A DNA stretch of 64,000 nucleotides. Source: CBDBCU01 sp965243185. GTDB lineage: Bacteria > Chloroflexota > Dehalococcoidia > Lucifugimonadales > UBA3495. The stretch lies in the NCBI GenBank assembly GCA_965243185.1, contig OZ251531.1, positions 2,604,001 through 2,668,000 of the forward strand. Reading direction: 5' to 3'. Positions 32,857 through 42,643 of this stretch are shown here, piece by piece (within the stretch, counting starts at the first letter, position 1; the number at the start of each line of letters is the position of its first letter). Below the pieces are notes generated by a model. It was not told the origin of the DNA and did not search any database. It saw only the letters and a program-made list of their open reading frames with translations. Position numbers and translations under genes: made by a program.

Positions 32857-34413
32857 CTAACCCCCCGGCAGTATCGCCGCGCTGGCCCCTTCCACCAACT
32901 CCAGTAGCGGCGCGGGATACACCCCAAAACCCACCATCGCGACCAGTCCCACCGCGATAACCACTACCAGCAACGCTGACGGCCGCGCCAGCGGTTCATA
33001 GGCCGCTGCGCCGTGATGCGCCGGGGTATGGGTATGTTCCCGATGCCCGTCTCCCTCCTCCGACTCTCCGCCGCCATCCGCCGCCGCCAACGCCGGCTGT
33101 ATATACATCTGGCGGATGACCTGCAAATAGTAGTAAAGGGAGATCAGACTGGCAAAAATGGCAACCCCCGCCAGCCACAAATAGCCAGCCTCCGCCACCG
33201 CCGCAAACAGGTAAAACTTGATGGTGAACCCCACAAAGATCGGCAGCCCGCTCAGCGAAAACAGTCCCACTGCTATCGCCATCGCCAGAAACGGCTGCCG
33301 GTCCGCCAGTCCCGCCAGATCCGCAATTTCCTCTTGGCCGGTAGCGTTAAAAAAGGCAATCAGCGCGGCAAACACCACTATGCTGGTGATGGAATACCCC
33401 ACCACATAGAAAATTATCCCGTTGGCCCCCAGCAGCGAACCCGTCTCCAAAGCCACCGCCCCGGCCAGAATGTACCCGATATGCCCGATACTGGAATAAG
33501 CCATCAGCCGTTTCAAGTTGCGCTGCGCCAATGCTACCAGATTGCCCACCAGCATCGTCAAGGCCGCCAGTACCGCAATAATCAGCTGCCACTGCTCCCA
33601 CCGTTCCCCGGCCGGCACAAAAGCCTCCGCCAGCAAGCGTAGCAGCAAGGCAAAAGCCGCCGCCTTCGACGCTATCGCCAGATACGCCGTAACCGGCAGC
33701 GGCGCCCCTTCGTAAGCGTCCGGCGCCCACATATGGAACGGTACCACCGACAGCTTGAACCCCATCCCGACCACGATCAGCGCAATCCCCACCCACAACG
33801 CCGGCCGCAGCTCCTCCACCGTCGCCAGAACCACCAGTATATCGGCAAACCGCGTCACCCCAATGCTGCTATAGACCATACTGATGCCGTACAGCAGTAT
33901 CGCCGACGAAAACGCCCCGATGATGATGTATTTCAGGCTGCCCTCATTAGACTTGGCATTGCCCAGCGCATAAGCCACCAGCACATACAGGCTGAAACTC
34001 AGCAGCTCCAGCGAAATGTAAGCCGTCAGCAATTCCCGCGACTGCGCCATCAGGTTCATCCCCAGAATGGAAAACAGCAGTAGCCCGTAAAACTCCCCGG
34101 GATGGGACAAGTGCCGTTTCACATAGTCAATGGAACTGAGGATGATGAAAATGCCGATGCCCAGGAACAGCACCTTGAAAAACAGGGCATAGCTGTCCAC
34201 CGCCAGCAGCCCGCCGTACAGCGTTGCCGTCTGCCCCGGCAGCATCACCAGCGACAGGGCAATCAACCCCACCAGACCGGCTACTGCCAGCCATCCTAGC
34301 AGCTCTTTCCGGCCCTCCGGCGTCACCAGGTCCAGAATGAACACCAGAAATGCCAGCCCCGCCAGCGCAAACTCCGGCGTCAGCAGATACAAATTGTCGG
34401 TAAGTCCCGGCAT
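32857..34413 (-). CDS. nuoN: NADH-quinone oxidoreductase subunit N
   Basis: 518 residues, about 14 membrane helices. Antiporter-like motif FHMWAPDAYEGAPLPVTAYL and the lysine helix SKAAAFALLLR are present. A His/Glu-rich loop (EEGDGHREHTHTPAHHGAAA) lies before the last helices and is unusual for NuoN. It forms part of the proton-pumping arm of complex I. Last nuo gene of the cluster. Confidence 0.95.
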   Translation of the reverse strand: MPGLTDNLYLLTPEFALAGLAFLVFILDLVTPEGRKELLGWLAVAGLVGLIALSLVMLPGQTATLYGGLLAVDSYALFFKVLFLGIGIFIILSSIDYVKRHLSHPGEFYGLLLFSILGMNLMAQSRELLTAYISLELLSFSLYVLVAYALGNAKSNEGSLKYIIIGAFSSAILLYGISMVYSSIGVTRFADILVVLATVEELRPALWVGIALIVVGMGFKLSVVPFHMWAPDAYEGAPLPVTAYLAIASKAAAFALLLRLLAEAFVPAGERWEQWQLIIAVLAALTMLVGNLVALAQRNLKRLMAYSSIGHIGYILAGAVALETGSLLGANGIIFYVVGYSITSIVVFAALIAFFNATGQEEIADLAGLADRQPFLAMAIAVGLFSLSGLPIFVGFTIKFYLFAAVAEAGYLWLAGVAIFASLISLYYYLQVIRQMYIQPALAAADGGGESEEGDGHREHTHTPAHHGAAAYEPLARPSALLVVVIAVGLVAMVGFGVYPAPLLELVEGASAAILPGG

Positions 34414-34488
34414 ACTTCCTTAAACCAACTTGACCGAATCCCGTCCTTCCCATCCCATTGCTAGGGAATTTACGGCGGCCCCTCGCTC

Positions 34489-36012
34489 CTAGAAAAGTTT
34501 CAGCGCCGACTCCACGCCCACATTGATCACCCGCGTCAGCGGCGCCGGCCAGATCCCCACAAACAGCAGTATCAGCACAAAGGCCGCCCCTACCGTCTTT
34601 TCCACCGGGCTGGCGTCCGTAGGATTCGCCCATCCCGCTATCGGCTCCGCCGCGTCCCCAAAGAAAGTGCGCGCCAGCAGCCGCAGGATATAAACCGCCG
34701 TCAACGCCGCCCCGATAACCGCCAGTACCGCCAGCGGCAGGTAAGTGCGGAACACCCCGGTAAAGACCATAAACTCCGCCACAAACCCGCTTAATCCCGG
34801 CAGCCCCAGCGACGCCAACCCGGCCACCGCAAAGCAGAAACTGGCAACTCCCATCCGCTTCACCAGCCCATTCAATACCGTAATATCCCGGCTGTGCGAC
34901 CGCTCGTAAATCGCCCCTACCATTGCGAACATCAGCGCCGTCATAATCCCGTGGGAAAACATTTGCAGTACCGCCCCGGTCAACCCGACCGGGTGCAGCG
35001 TGGCAATCCCCATCAGCACATAACCCATGTGGCTGACGCTCGAATACCCGATAATATACTTCAAGTCCCGCTGCGACATTGCCGATATGGCCCCATAAAT
35101 CACATTCACCGTCCCCAGCCCAATCAGTACCGGCATCCACGCCGTCGCCCCCTCCGGCAGCAAAACCATTCCCACCCGGATAATGCCGAAAGCCCCCAAC
35201 TTCATCAGCACCCCGGCGTGCAGCATACTGACCCCGGTCGGCGCCGCCACATGGCCGTCCGGCGACCAGGTATGAAAAGGCCACAGACCCGCCAGCACCC
35301 CGAACCCAATCATAAACAGCGGGAATACCCAATTCTGAAAGGCCGGACTGAACTGCCCCCCTTCTGCCAACTCCCCCAAAGCCATCATCGAGAAAGTAGG
35401 CGTACCGGCATCTCCCGCCGCCACATACAACGCCAGTATCCCAATCCAGATTAGTACGCTCCCCGCCACCAGGAATATCATCAGCTTCATCGCCCCGTAT
35501 TCCTTGGTCCGCAGGAAACTGCCAAAATCCGTGCTGCTCCCCCATACCCCAATCAGCAGGTACATCGGCAGCACCGCCAGCTCGTAGAAAAAGAACAGGA
35601 AAAATAAATCCTGTACCACAAACACCCCGAACACCCCGGAACCCAACGCCAGCAGCAGCGCAAAGAAATCCCGCGTCCGATGTTGTATCGTCTGCGAAAT
35701 CAGCACCGCCCCGAACAGCACAATCCCGTTCAGCAGCACCAGCGAGGCCGCGATCCCGTCCATTGCCAGCGCCAGGTCAATGTTCAGCGGCGCATCCAGC
35801 CACTGGTAAGTCCGCGCGAACTGATACCCCCCGGCGTCAAAGTCGTACCGCAAAAACAGGACTACCGACAGCGCCAGCGTAATCAGCGACACAAAAATGG
35901 CAAAGTGCCAAGCGTCCCGCGGCCGCTCCCGCGGCAGGAACATAGCCAGCACCGCGCCGACCAGCGGCACGATGATGGTCAAAAGCAGGGCGACTTGGTC
36001 GAAGTTACTCAT
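34489..36012 (-). CDS. nuoM: NADH-quinone oxidoreductase subunit M
   Basis: 507 residues from ATG 36012. Motif PFHTWSPDGHVAAPTGVSM and helix LHAGVLMKLGAFGIIRVG mark the MrpD-like antiporter fold. ELAVLPMYLLIGVWG carries the conserved Glu of helix 5. Proton channel subunit in the membrane arm. It starts 10 bases after nuoL. Confidence 0.95.
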   Translation of the reverse strand: MSNFDQVALLLTIIVPLVGAVLAMFLPRERPRDAWHFAIFVSLITLALSVVLFLRYDFDAGGYQFARTYQWLDAPLNIDLALAMDGIAASLVLLNGIVLFGAVLISQTIQHRTRDFFALLLALGSGVFGVFVVQDLFFLFFFYELAVLPMYLLIGVWGSSTDFGSFLRTKEYGAMKLMIFLVAGSVLIWIGILALYVAAGDAGTPTFSMMALGELAEGGQFSPAFQNWVFPLFMIGFGVLAGLWPFHTWSPDGHVAAPTGVSMLHAGVLMKLGAFGIIRVGMVLLPEGATAWMPVLIGLGTVNVIYGAISAMSQRDLKYIIGYSSVSHMGYVLMGIATLHPVGLTGAVLQMFSHGIMTALMFAMVGAIYERSHSRDITVLNGLVKRMGVASFCFAVAGLASLGLPGLSGFVAEFMVFTGVFRTYLPLAVLAVIGAALTAVYILRLLARTFFGDAAEPIAGWANPTDASPVEKTVGAAFVLILLFVGIWPAPLTRVINVGVESALKLF

Positions 36013-36022
36013 CCCTTTCCCG

Positions 36023-37951
36023 TTAAGCCGATTGCAGCCACCAGATAATCGCCAGGGCAATCAGCCCCAAAGCCATCGCCAAAGCGTAGCTATAAACCTG
36101 GCCCGTTATATGCAGCCGCAGCTTTATCCCCGTCCACCGCACCAAATCCGCCGGCCCGTTCACCCCCACATCATTGACCACCGCCCGGTCCAGCCAGGCA
36201 ATAAACCCCGATACCACCAGCACCACCCGGTCAATCGCCCACTGATAGGCTTCGTCAATGTAATACTTGTTCTCCACCACCCGCAGCAGCCCGGCAAAAC
36301 GGCCCTTCACTCCCTCCAACGACCAGCGGCCCTTTACATAGACCAGGTAAGCAAGGGCAAACGCCGCCACCGCCAAAACCGTGGACAGCGCCGCCAGCCA
36401 CCAGACGAAATGAAACCCCTCTTTGTGGTCATAGAACAGGAAAGTCCCGAACCCGCCGTAACTCCCCGGCCAGTTAAAGGCCATAAACCCGAAAAACACC
36501 GCCAGGATACCCAGCAGCCCCATCGTAACCGTCATCGTCCCCGGCGATTCGTGGGCATGATGCACCACCTCTCCAACTTTCCCGTAAAACACCACCAACA
36601 TTGCCCGCGCCATATACAGCGCGCTCAGCAAAGCCGTCAGCAAAGTCAATACCAGAAAAGCCGGGTTCAAGTTCCCGTTGACCGCAATCAGAATCTCATC
36701 CTTGCTCCAGAACCCGGCCAGGATCGGTATGCCCCCCAGCGATAACGCCCCGATGGAAAACAAAATCGCCGTAACCGGCATCGCCTTGCGGAGTCCCCCC
36801 ATCTTGCGGATGTCCAACTCCTCCGTCCCGTGCATCACGCTGCCCGCCCCCAAAAACAGCAGCGCTTTGGCAAACCCGTGCGCCAGCAGGTGGAATATCG
36901 CCGCCGTGTACCCCAACGCCCCCAGCGACAGCATCATCAACCCCAAATGGCTGATGGTCGAATACGCCAGTATCCGTTTCAAGTCCGTGGACACCAGCGC
37001 AATCGTCGCCGCTCCCAACGCCGTAACCAGCCCGATAACCGCCACCACCAGCAATGCGTCCCCGGAGGCGTAAAAGATGGGAAAGGCCCGCGCCACCAGA
37101 TACACCCCGGCCGCCACCATCGTTGCCGCGTGAATCAATGCGCTGACCGGCGTCGGCCCCTCCATTGCGTCCGGCAGCCAAGTATGAAAGGGAAACTGCG
37201 CCGACTTCCCCATCGCCCCCATAAACAGCAGCAATGCGGCCGCCGTAGCTACGCCCTCGCTCATCGCCCCGCTTTGGGCGGCCGCAAAGGCATCCGTCAT
37301 ACTGAAACTTCCCACCTCCCGCCACAGCAGCAGGATACCGATGAGCAACCCCACATCCCCGATCCGGGTAACGATGAATGCTTTCTTGGCAGCTTCCCGC
37401 GGCCCCCGATTCTCAAACCAGAACCCAATCAGCAGGTAGGAACACAGCCCCACCAACTCCCACGCCACGTACAGCAGCAGGAAGTTGTCCGCCAATACCA
37501 AAGTCAGCATTGACGCGATAAACAGGGCATGAAAGGCATAGTACCAGTCAAAGCGCGGGTCGCCTTTCATATACCCCAAGGAATAAACCTGCACCATCAG
37601 GGCGACAAAGGTCGCCAGCCCCAGCATCGCCACCGTCAGCGGGTCGATGATATAACCCCAGGTCAGCCGCACCCGCTGGTCAATATCATTCTCCCCACCC
37701 GGGACGCCGGCCTCAAACCAGGTCCGCTCGTAGGAACAGGTCAACGCCCCCGTTCCCTCGCCCTCAACACAGTTGGGCAGCTCCGGGCTGGCGTTCAGAA
37801 AGCCGAACAGAGTTACCCAAAACAGGATAAACCCGCCGGCCACCGCCAAAATCGCCAACGGCGAACCCTTGCCCGGCAGATACTTGCCGAACAGGATAAT
37901 CAGCGGCGTTGCGGCAAAGCTCAATACCGGGATCAGCCAAGCCCATTCCAT
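36023..37951 (-). CDS. nuoL: NADH-quinone oxidoreductase subunit L
   Basis: 642 residues, a usual length, about 16 helices with the long amphipathic helix region at the C-terminus. Antiporter motif FPFHTWLPDAMEGPTPVSAL, then IHAATMVAAGVYLVAR; the Glu of helix 5 is in WELVGLCSYLLIGFW. Distal proton-pumping subunit. Confidence 0.96.
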   Translation of the reverse strand: MEWAWLIPVLSFAATPLIILFGKYLPGKGSPLAILAVAGGFILFWVTLFGFLNASPELPNCVEGEGTGALTCSYERTWFEAGVPGGENDIDQRVRLTWGYIIDPLTVAMLGLATFVALMVQVYSLGYMKGDPRFDWYYAFHALFIASMLTLVLADNFLLLYVAWELVGLCSYLLIGFWFENRGPREAAKKAFIVTRIGDVGLLIGILLLWREVGSFSMTDAFAAAQSGAMSEGVATAAALLLFMGAMGKSAQFPFHTWLPDAMEGPTPVSALIHAATMVAAGVYLVARAFPIFYASGDALLVVAVIGLVTALGAATIALVSTDLKRILAYSTISHLGLMMLSLGALGYTAAIFHLLAHGFAKALLFLGAGSVMHGTEELDIRKMGGLRKAMPVTAILFSIGALSLGGIPILAGFWSKDEILIAVNGNLNPAFLVLTLLTALLSALYMARAMLVVFYGKVGEVVHHAHESPGTMTVTMGLLGILAVFFGFMAFNWPGSYGGFGTFLFYDHKEGFHFVWWLAALSTVLAVAAFALAYLVYVKGRWSLEGVKGRFAGLLRVVENKYYIDEAYQWAIDRVVLVVSGFIAWLDRAVVNDVGVNGPADLVRWTGIKLRLHITGQVYSYALAMALGLIALAIIWWLQSA

Positions 37952-38012
37952 AGCTAAGCCTTGCCCTCCCCCCGGGCGGCCGCCGCCTTATGTCCCGAAA
38001 GCAATGCCACCG

Positions 38013-38333
38013 CTACCACTTCATCAAGTTCAGTTCGTCCACATTGACCGTGGCCCGATTGCGGTACATCCGCAGGATAATCGCCAACGCCAGCCCCACC
38101 TCGGCGGCCGCGATGGTGATAATGAAAATTGCCAGTATCTGCCCGTCAAAGTTGGCGAACAGCCCGTAGCCCTCCCGGTGGGACGCGGCGGCAATCAGGT
38201 TGATGTTGACCGCATTCAGCATCAACTCAATGGACATCACAATCAGCACCGCGCTTCGCCGGGCCAGTACCCCGTACAGCCCAATGGCAAACAGGGCCGC
38301 GCTCAACAGCTGAAATGCCACCAACGGTACCAC
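38013..38333 (-). CDS. nuoK: NADH-quinone oxidoreductase subunit K
   Basis: 106 residues from GTG 38333, one base past the nuoJ stop; this length fits NuoK (about 100), and the longer frame does not. Three helices, with conserved Glu in IELMLNAVNINL and in AAAEVGLALAI, part of the hydrophilic axis. Confidence 0.94.
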   Translation of the reverse strand: MVPLVAFQLLSAALFAIGLYGVLARRSAVLIVMSIELMLNAVNINLIAAASHREGYGLFANFDGQILAIFIITIAAAEVGLALAIILRMYRNRATVNVDELNLMKW

Positions 38334-38334
38334 T

Positions 38335-38823
38335 TTAAGACCGGTCCTCCCCGCTCCGGGCAATGATAATCGCCCCAATCAATGCCACCAGCAGTACCAG
38401 CGACGCCACCTCAAAGGGAATCGCCCACCGGGTAAAAAGCGAATTAGCCAAGTCGCTGAACGCCGGACTTTGCGGCGCCGTCCCCGAAACTCCCCTGACC
38501 CAAAACGCCGCCCCCAATACTACTCCCACGCCGGCCGCCGCCGCCAGAGCCAACGGCCACTGCCGGTTGTCTGAAATCCGGGGATAATCCGGTGTCCGCG
38601 TCAGCATAATCGCAAACAGCAGCACGATGATGATGGCCCCCCCGTAAATCAGCACCTGCACCAGGGCCAGAAACTCCGCAAAGAGTATCAAATACAGCCC
38701 GGCCACCGCCACCAGGGAGACCAGCAAAAACAGGGCGGCGTGAACCACATTGCGGGTAACTACCACGCCCAGGCCGCCGCCCAGGGTGAACACCGCCAAG
38801 ACTATGAACAGAAACCAGGACAA
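38335..38823 (-). CDS. nuoJ: NADH-quinone oxidoreductase subunit J
   Basis: 162 residues, five helices, with the typical VLIYGGAIIIVLLFAIML. The start is TTG 38823 near AAGGAG. Forms the membrane arm next to NuoK and NuoH. Confidence 0.92.
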   Translation of the reverse strand: MSWFLFIVLAVFTLGGGLGVVVTRNVVHAALFLLVSLVAVAGLYLILFAEFLALVQVLIYGGAIIIVLLFAIMLTRTPDYPRISDNRQWPLALAAAAGVGVVLGAAFWVRGVSGTAPQSPAFSDLANSLFTRWAIPFEVASLVLLVALIGAIIIARSGEDRS

Positions 38824-38906
38824 GGCTCCTTACCCCGCTCCTTACCGTTGTTTCCTTACCGTTGCAAGCCTATTGCCGGCCCGTCATTCCCGGGCCGCGA
38901 AACCCC

Positions 38907-39488
38907 TTACTCCCCGCTATCCGCCCCGGCCTCCGCCGGTTCCTTTTCCGCAGCAGCAGACGCGGCGGCCGCCGCCGCTTTAGCCGCATCCTCGGCATCC
39001 TTCTTTTGCTTGGCTAATACCGTCGGCGGTATCCAACCCGTTTCCTGCTGGTGTTTCGTCCCGATTTCCAGCAGCCCCGGCAAGTTCACCCGCGCCCCGT
39101 TGCGCTGATAGGCGCTCATCTCATGCTCGTGGCTCATCACGATGGCGTCAAAGTTGCACACCTCAACGCAGATGCCGCACAGAATGCACCGGTTCAGGTT
39201 AATCTCGAAATAGTCCACAATCTTGCGGCGCGAACTCTGTCCCTCGGCGTTCTTGGGGTTGTCCATCATACTGGCCGACATACACTGGGTCGGGCAGTTG
39301 CGGATGCACACCATACACCCGGTACAGTACGGCTCCCCCACGCCCTCATCCCAGGTCAAAGCCGGAAACCCCATAAACCGCGGCTGTACCGGCGTCGGCG
39401 CCGTCGGATACTGCCGGGTTACCGGTTTCCGCAACCCGGTAAGGGTCGAAGTCAGGGTCAGAAACATCCCTTTAACGCTGTTCAGCAT
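38907..39488 (-). CDS. nuoI: NADH-quinone oxidoreductase subunit I (2x[4Fe-4S])
   Basis: 193 residues with two ferredoxin motifs: CTGCMVCIRNCPTQC and CILCGICVEVCNFDA. It carries clusters N6a/N6b next to the quinone site. The tail (about 150-193) is Ala/Glu-rich (KDAEDAAKAAAAAASAAAEK) and longer than usual. In complexes without NuoEFG, this subunit is a candidate site for electron entry from ferredoxin or flavodoxin. Confidence 0.95.
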   Translation of the reverse strand: MLNSVKGMFLTLTSTLTGLRKPVTRQYPTAPTPVQPRFMGFPALTWDEGVGEPYCTGCMVCIRNCPTQCMSASMMDNPKNAEGQSSRRKIVDYFEINLNRCILCGICVEVCNFDAIVMSHEHEMSAYQRNGARVNLPGLLEIGTKHQQETGWIPPTVLAKQKKDAEDAAKAAAAAASAAAEKEPAEAGADSGE

Positions 39489-39507
39489 TGCCGCTACTCC
39501 CTGCCGT

Positions 39508-40635
39508 CTATCCGGCCCGTTGCCCGCCGGCCCGCCGTTGTGCCAGCTGTGCCGCCTGCCGCGCCCGTACTTCCGCCACCCGCCGCGCCGGCCCCATCAT
39601 CCGCCGATACACCAGCCAGCCCACTACTGCCAGTCCCGCCAGCGACATCAGCGTCAAACTCCACGCCGGCCACCCGTAAAACAGATACAAAGCCGTGATG
39701 ACGATGGAATAAAAAGACAGCGGTACCATCGCCTTCCAGGCAAAAGCCATCAACTGGTCAATCCGCAGCCGGGGGAAAGTGCCCCGAATCCAGAACACCA
39801 CCAGTATAACCGCATAAACCTTGATTAGAAACCACACCACCCCCGGCAGCAGCGGCCCCGACCACCCGCCCAGAAACAGCAGCGTCACCAGGGCGGCGAT
39901 GGCAAAGGTGTTGATATACTCTGCCAGAAAGAACACCGACCAGTGCGCCCCGCTGTATTCCACAAACGGCCCGCCCACCACTTCCGACTCGGCGTGGTAA
40001 ATGTCAAAGGGCGTCCGCCCCACTTCCGCCAAGCCGGCGATAAAGAATACCACCATCCCCAAGGGCAAAATCAAGGCGTACGGTACCGGATTCTGTTGCG
40101 CCACAATCACCTGCAAATTCAGCGATTGCGCCAGCATCGCCACCGCCACCACTACCATAATCACCGGGATTTCGTAGCTGATAAGCTGCGCCGCCGACCG
40201 CAGCCCCCCCAGCACGCCATACTTGTTAGCCGACCCCCATCCCGCCAGCACCAACCCCAGAATCCCGATAACCGCAAAAGCCGTGATGTAAAACAGCCCC
40301 AAGTCCAGATTTCGCAGTACCAGCCCTTCCGCTCCGGGAATAGTTACCCAAATCATAAAGGCCGACATCACCACGATAACCGGCGCCGCCCAGAAAATCG
40401 CCTTGTCCGCCGAATCCGGAATAATATCCTCTTTCAGGATCAGTTTCACCGCGTCTGCAATGGGCTGCAGCAACCCCATCGGCCCGGTGCGCGTCGGCCC
40501 CAGCCGCAATTGCAGCCGCCCCAAGGCTTTCCGTTCCAGCCACACCATCGACAGTACCACCACCGACAGCGCCGTGAACATCGCCAGCAGCCCCGCCACC
40601 ATCCACGCCAGATCCGTCAAACTTACCGGCGGCAT
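39508..40635 (-). CDS. nuoH: NADH-quinone oxidoreductase subunit H
   Basis: 375 residues from ATG 40635, whose A is the last base of the nuoD stop (TAATG). About eight helices. Family motifs GRLQLRLGPTRTGPMGLLQPIADAVKL and EVGRTPFDIYHAESEVVGGPFVEYSG contain the acidic residues around the quinone entrance. C-terminal tail is Arg/Ala-rich. Confidence 0.95.
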   Translation of the reverse strand: MPPVSLTDLAWMVAGLLAMFTALSVVVLSMVWLERKALGRLQLRLGPTRTGPMGLLQPIADAVKLILKEDIIPDSADKAIFWAAPVIVVMSAFMIWVTIPGAEGLVLRNLDLGLFYITAFAVIGILGLVLAGWGSANKYGVLGGLRSAAQLISYEIPVIMVVVAVAMLAQSLNLQVIVAQQNPVPYALILPLGMVVFFIAGLAEVGRTPFDIYHAESEVVGGPFVEYSGAHWSVFFLAEYINTFAIAALVTLLFLGGWSGPLLPGVVWFLIKVYAVILVVFWIRGTFPRLRIDQLMAFAWKAMVPLSFYSIVITALYLFYGWPAWSLTLMSLAGLAVVGWLVYRRMMGPARRVAEVRARQAAQLAQRRAGGQRAG

Positions 40636-41782
40636 TACCGATCCACCTCCCCCAGCACAATATCCAGCGACCCCAGAATCACCACCGAATCCGCAATCCA
40701 CGAATCTTGTAGCAGATGTTTAATCGCCGCCAAGTTGCAGAAAGAGGGCGGCCGCACCTTCACCCGGTAGGGGCGGTCCGTCCCGTTGCTGACCAGATGA
40801 ACGCCAATTTCCCCCCGGGGATTCTCCGACCGCACATATACCTCCCCGGCCGGCGGCCGAATCAGCCGCCGCCCCAGGGACGAAGTCACATTCCCCGCCG
40901 GCATTTGCGCCAACGCCTGCTCCACAATCCGCAGCGACTCGTACATCTCCTGCACCCGTACCCAATGCCGATCCCAGCAGTCCCCATCCAAGCCGACCGG
41001 AATATCAAAATCAAACCGGTCATACACCGAATAGGGCTGTGCCTTGCGGACATCATACTCGACGCCGCACCCGCGCAGACACGGCCCGGTCAACCCGTAG
41101 CCAATGGCATCCTCCCGGCTGATAACCCCCACATCCTTGAGCCGCGACAGGAAAATCTCATTAAAGGTCAGGATTTTGTCGCTTTCCTCGACATCCTCCC
41201 GCACCACCGGCAGCAAATCCCGAATCAGCTGCTCAAAGTTATCCGGCAGCTCCTCTTTCAGCCCGCCGATGCGAAATAGTTGTGCATCATCCGCGCCCCG
41301 GACACCGCCTCAAACAAAGCCTGAATCCGTTCCCGACCCCGGAAAGCGAACATCGTCGGCGTCATCGCCCCGGCATCCAACCCGATTGTTCCGACATACA
41401 GCAAATGGCTGGCGATGCGGTTCAGTTCACACAAGATAACCCGCACATACTCCGCCCGCTCCGACACCTCCAGCCCCATCAGCTGCTCCACCGCCCGGCA
41501 ATAGGCCAACTCATTATTAAAGTTAGCCACATAGTCCAGCCGGTCAAACAGGGTAATGACCTGATGGTACTGCTCCCCTTCGCACAGCTTTTCCGAACCC
41601 CGGTGCAGGTAGCCGATATGGGGTTCGACGGCAACGATTTTCTCCCCGTCCACCCACAGCACCATCCGAAACACCCCATGCGTCGACGGATGCTGCGGCC
41701 CCATATTCAGCAGCATCTCCACCGGCTCGGCGTCAGCCGGCCCGGCCGCAGTGGCGGTTAGGTTGGCGGTAGCTTCGACCAT
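40635..41782 (-). CDS. nuoD: NADH-quinone oxidoreductase subunit D, with a frameshift
   Basis: The N-terminal frame (41782 to 41258) ends at ARMMHNYF, then ASAG and stop. The C-terminal frame resumes from about 41270. One missing base near 41271-41275 explains it: inserting one C (G on the plus strand) restores HNYFRIGGLKEELPDNFEQLIRD. The rest is a normal 49-kDa-type subunit, starting LNMGPQHPSTHGVF (quinone-site His) and ending SLDIVLGEVDR. An essential gene of the complex, so sequencing error or a very recent mutation is likely. It is the first nuo gene after the inserted module. Confidence 0.9.
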
Positions 41783-41899
41783 CGGTTGTGCAAGCGCTCC
41801 GGGTTAAAGTCGGTTTGGGGTTGGCAGTGTGCCAGTTTAGTTCATTATGGAAAACTATACCACAGGCCGTCTTAAAAAACGGCGGAAGTATTGTCATTC

Positions 41900-42643
41900 T
41901 TAGACATATTGGTACCGCACTTTCGTTGCCGATTGAAGTTCTACAATAGACAACGGCGGCTTTCGAGTATGAACCATCTGGTGGCAGTTAGCGCAGAGGG
42001 GGCGGACGTTGGCTAACGCATCGCCGATATTCACCGGTTCTCCTTGTAGAAATGATACCGGCTTCAAGTGGTGAATATGGATAAAACCCTCTCCTATTAC
42101 CGGATAAGCCCGGCTGAAATCAAAAGCGCAAGCGGCACAGGACAACTGTCCGTCATGCGTGTAATACTCTATCGCCCTAGCCCGCAACTGACTGGAGCGC
42201 GTCCGATACTCCGTAGTCCGCGTTCTAAGCGCGCCTTCGCTGATAATAAGGTCGTCAAGGACTACGACCGGCTGATCAGCCGCCAAGTCCCTCAAACGCG
42301 GGCCGGCGTCAGTAAAGGTGAAGTCGGTGAGCGTTGTAAGCGCGTCAGCGTGAGCTTCATACAGCTCACGCCCCTGGTCGGTAATTATGTAGGGCATATT
42401 ACGGGCATTAGAGGCGCGGGTCGCTAGGCCAAGATTCGACAGGGTTCGGTGAGACGTGAGATTTCTTACTTTCTGCGAAAACCGGGTGTCGCTACGACCG
42501 GCCAGGATCTCCAAATCCGGCCCGGACGGATGCAACAACTCAGTAAGCCCAGCTATCAGCTGGGTGGTGGTCAGTCCAGCTGCGGCGTCCGCCAGTAGCA
42601 TTAACGCCGGCAGGATTAACTCGGTTTCTGAAATACTAACCAT
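41900..42643 (-). CDS. HNH restriction endonuclease with winged-helix N-terminus
   Basis: 247 residues from ATG 42643, overlapping the methyltransferase end by eight bases. The first 110 residues look like a winged-helix Mrr_N-type DNA-binding domain (FSQKVRNLTSHRTLSNLGLA, PYIITDQGRELYEAH). The C-terminal part is an HNH/McrA-type zinc nuclease: LSCAACAFDF, FIHIHHLKPVSF, then NVRPLCANCHQMVH. With the adjacent DNA methyltransferase it forms a type II-like restriction-modification pair. The recognition site cannot be read from sequence. Base composition is less GC-rich than nuo genes, consistent with acquisition by transfer. Confidence 0.85.
   Translation of the reverse strand: MVSISETELILPALMLLADAAAGLTTTQLIAGLTELLHPSGPDLEILAGRSDTRFSQKVRNLTSHRTLSNLGLATRASNARNMPYIITDQGRELYEAHADALTTLTDFTFTDAGPRLRDLAADQPVVVLDDLIISEGALRTRTTEYRTRSSQLRARAIEYYTHDGQLSCAACAFDFSRAYPVIGEGFIHIHHLKPVSFLQGEPVNIGDALANVRPLCANCHQMVHTRKPPLSIVELQSATKVRYQYV

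Noticed and set aside
34127..35545. 472-residue minus-strand frame overlapping nuoM and nuoN
   Set aside because: Another frame of two well-recognised complex I genes; Gly/Arg/Asp-rich shadow sequence.
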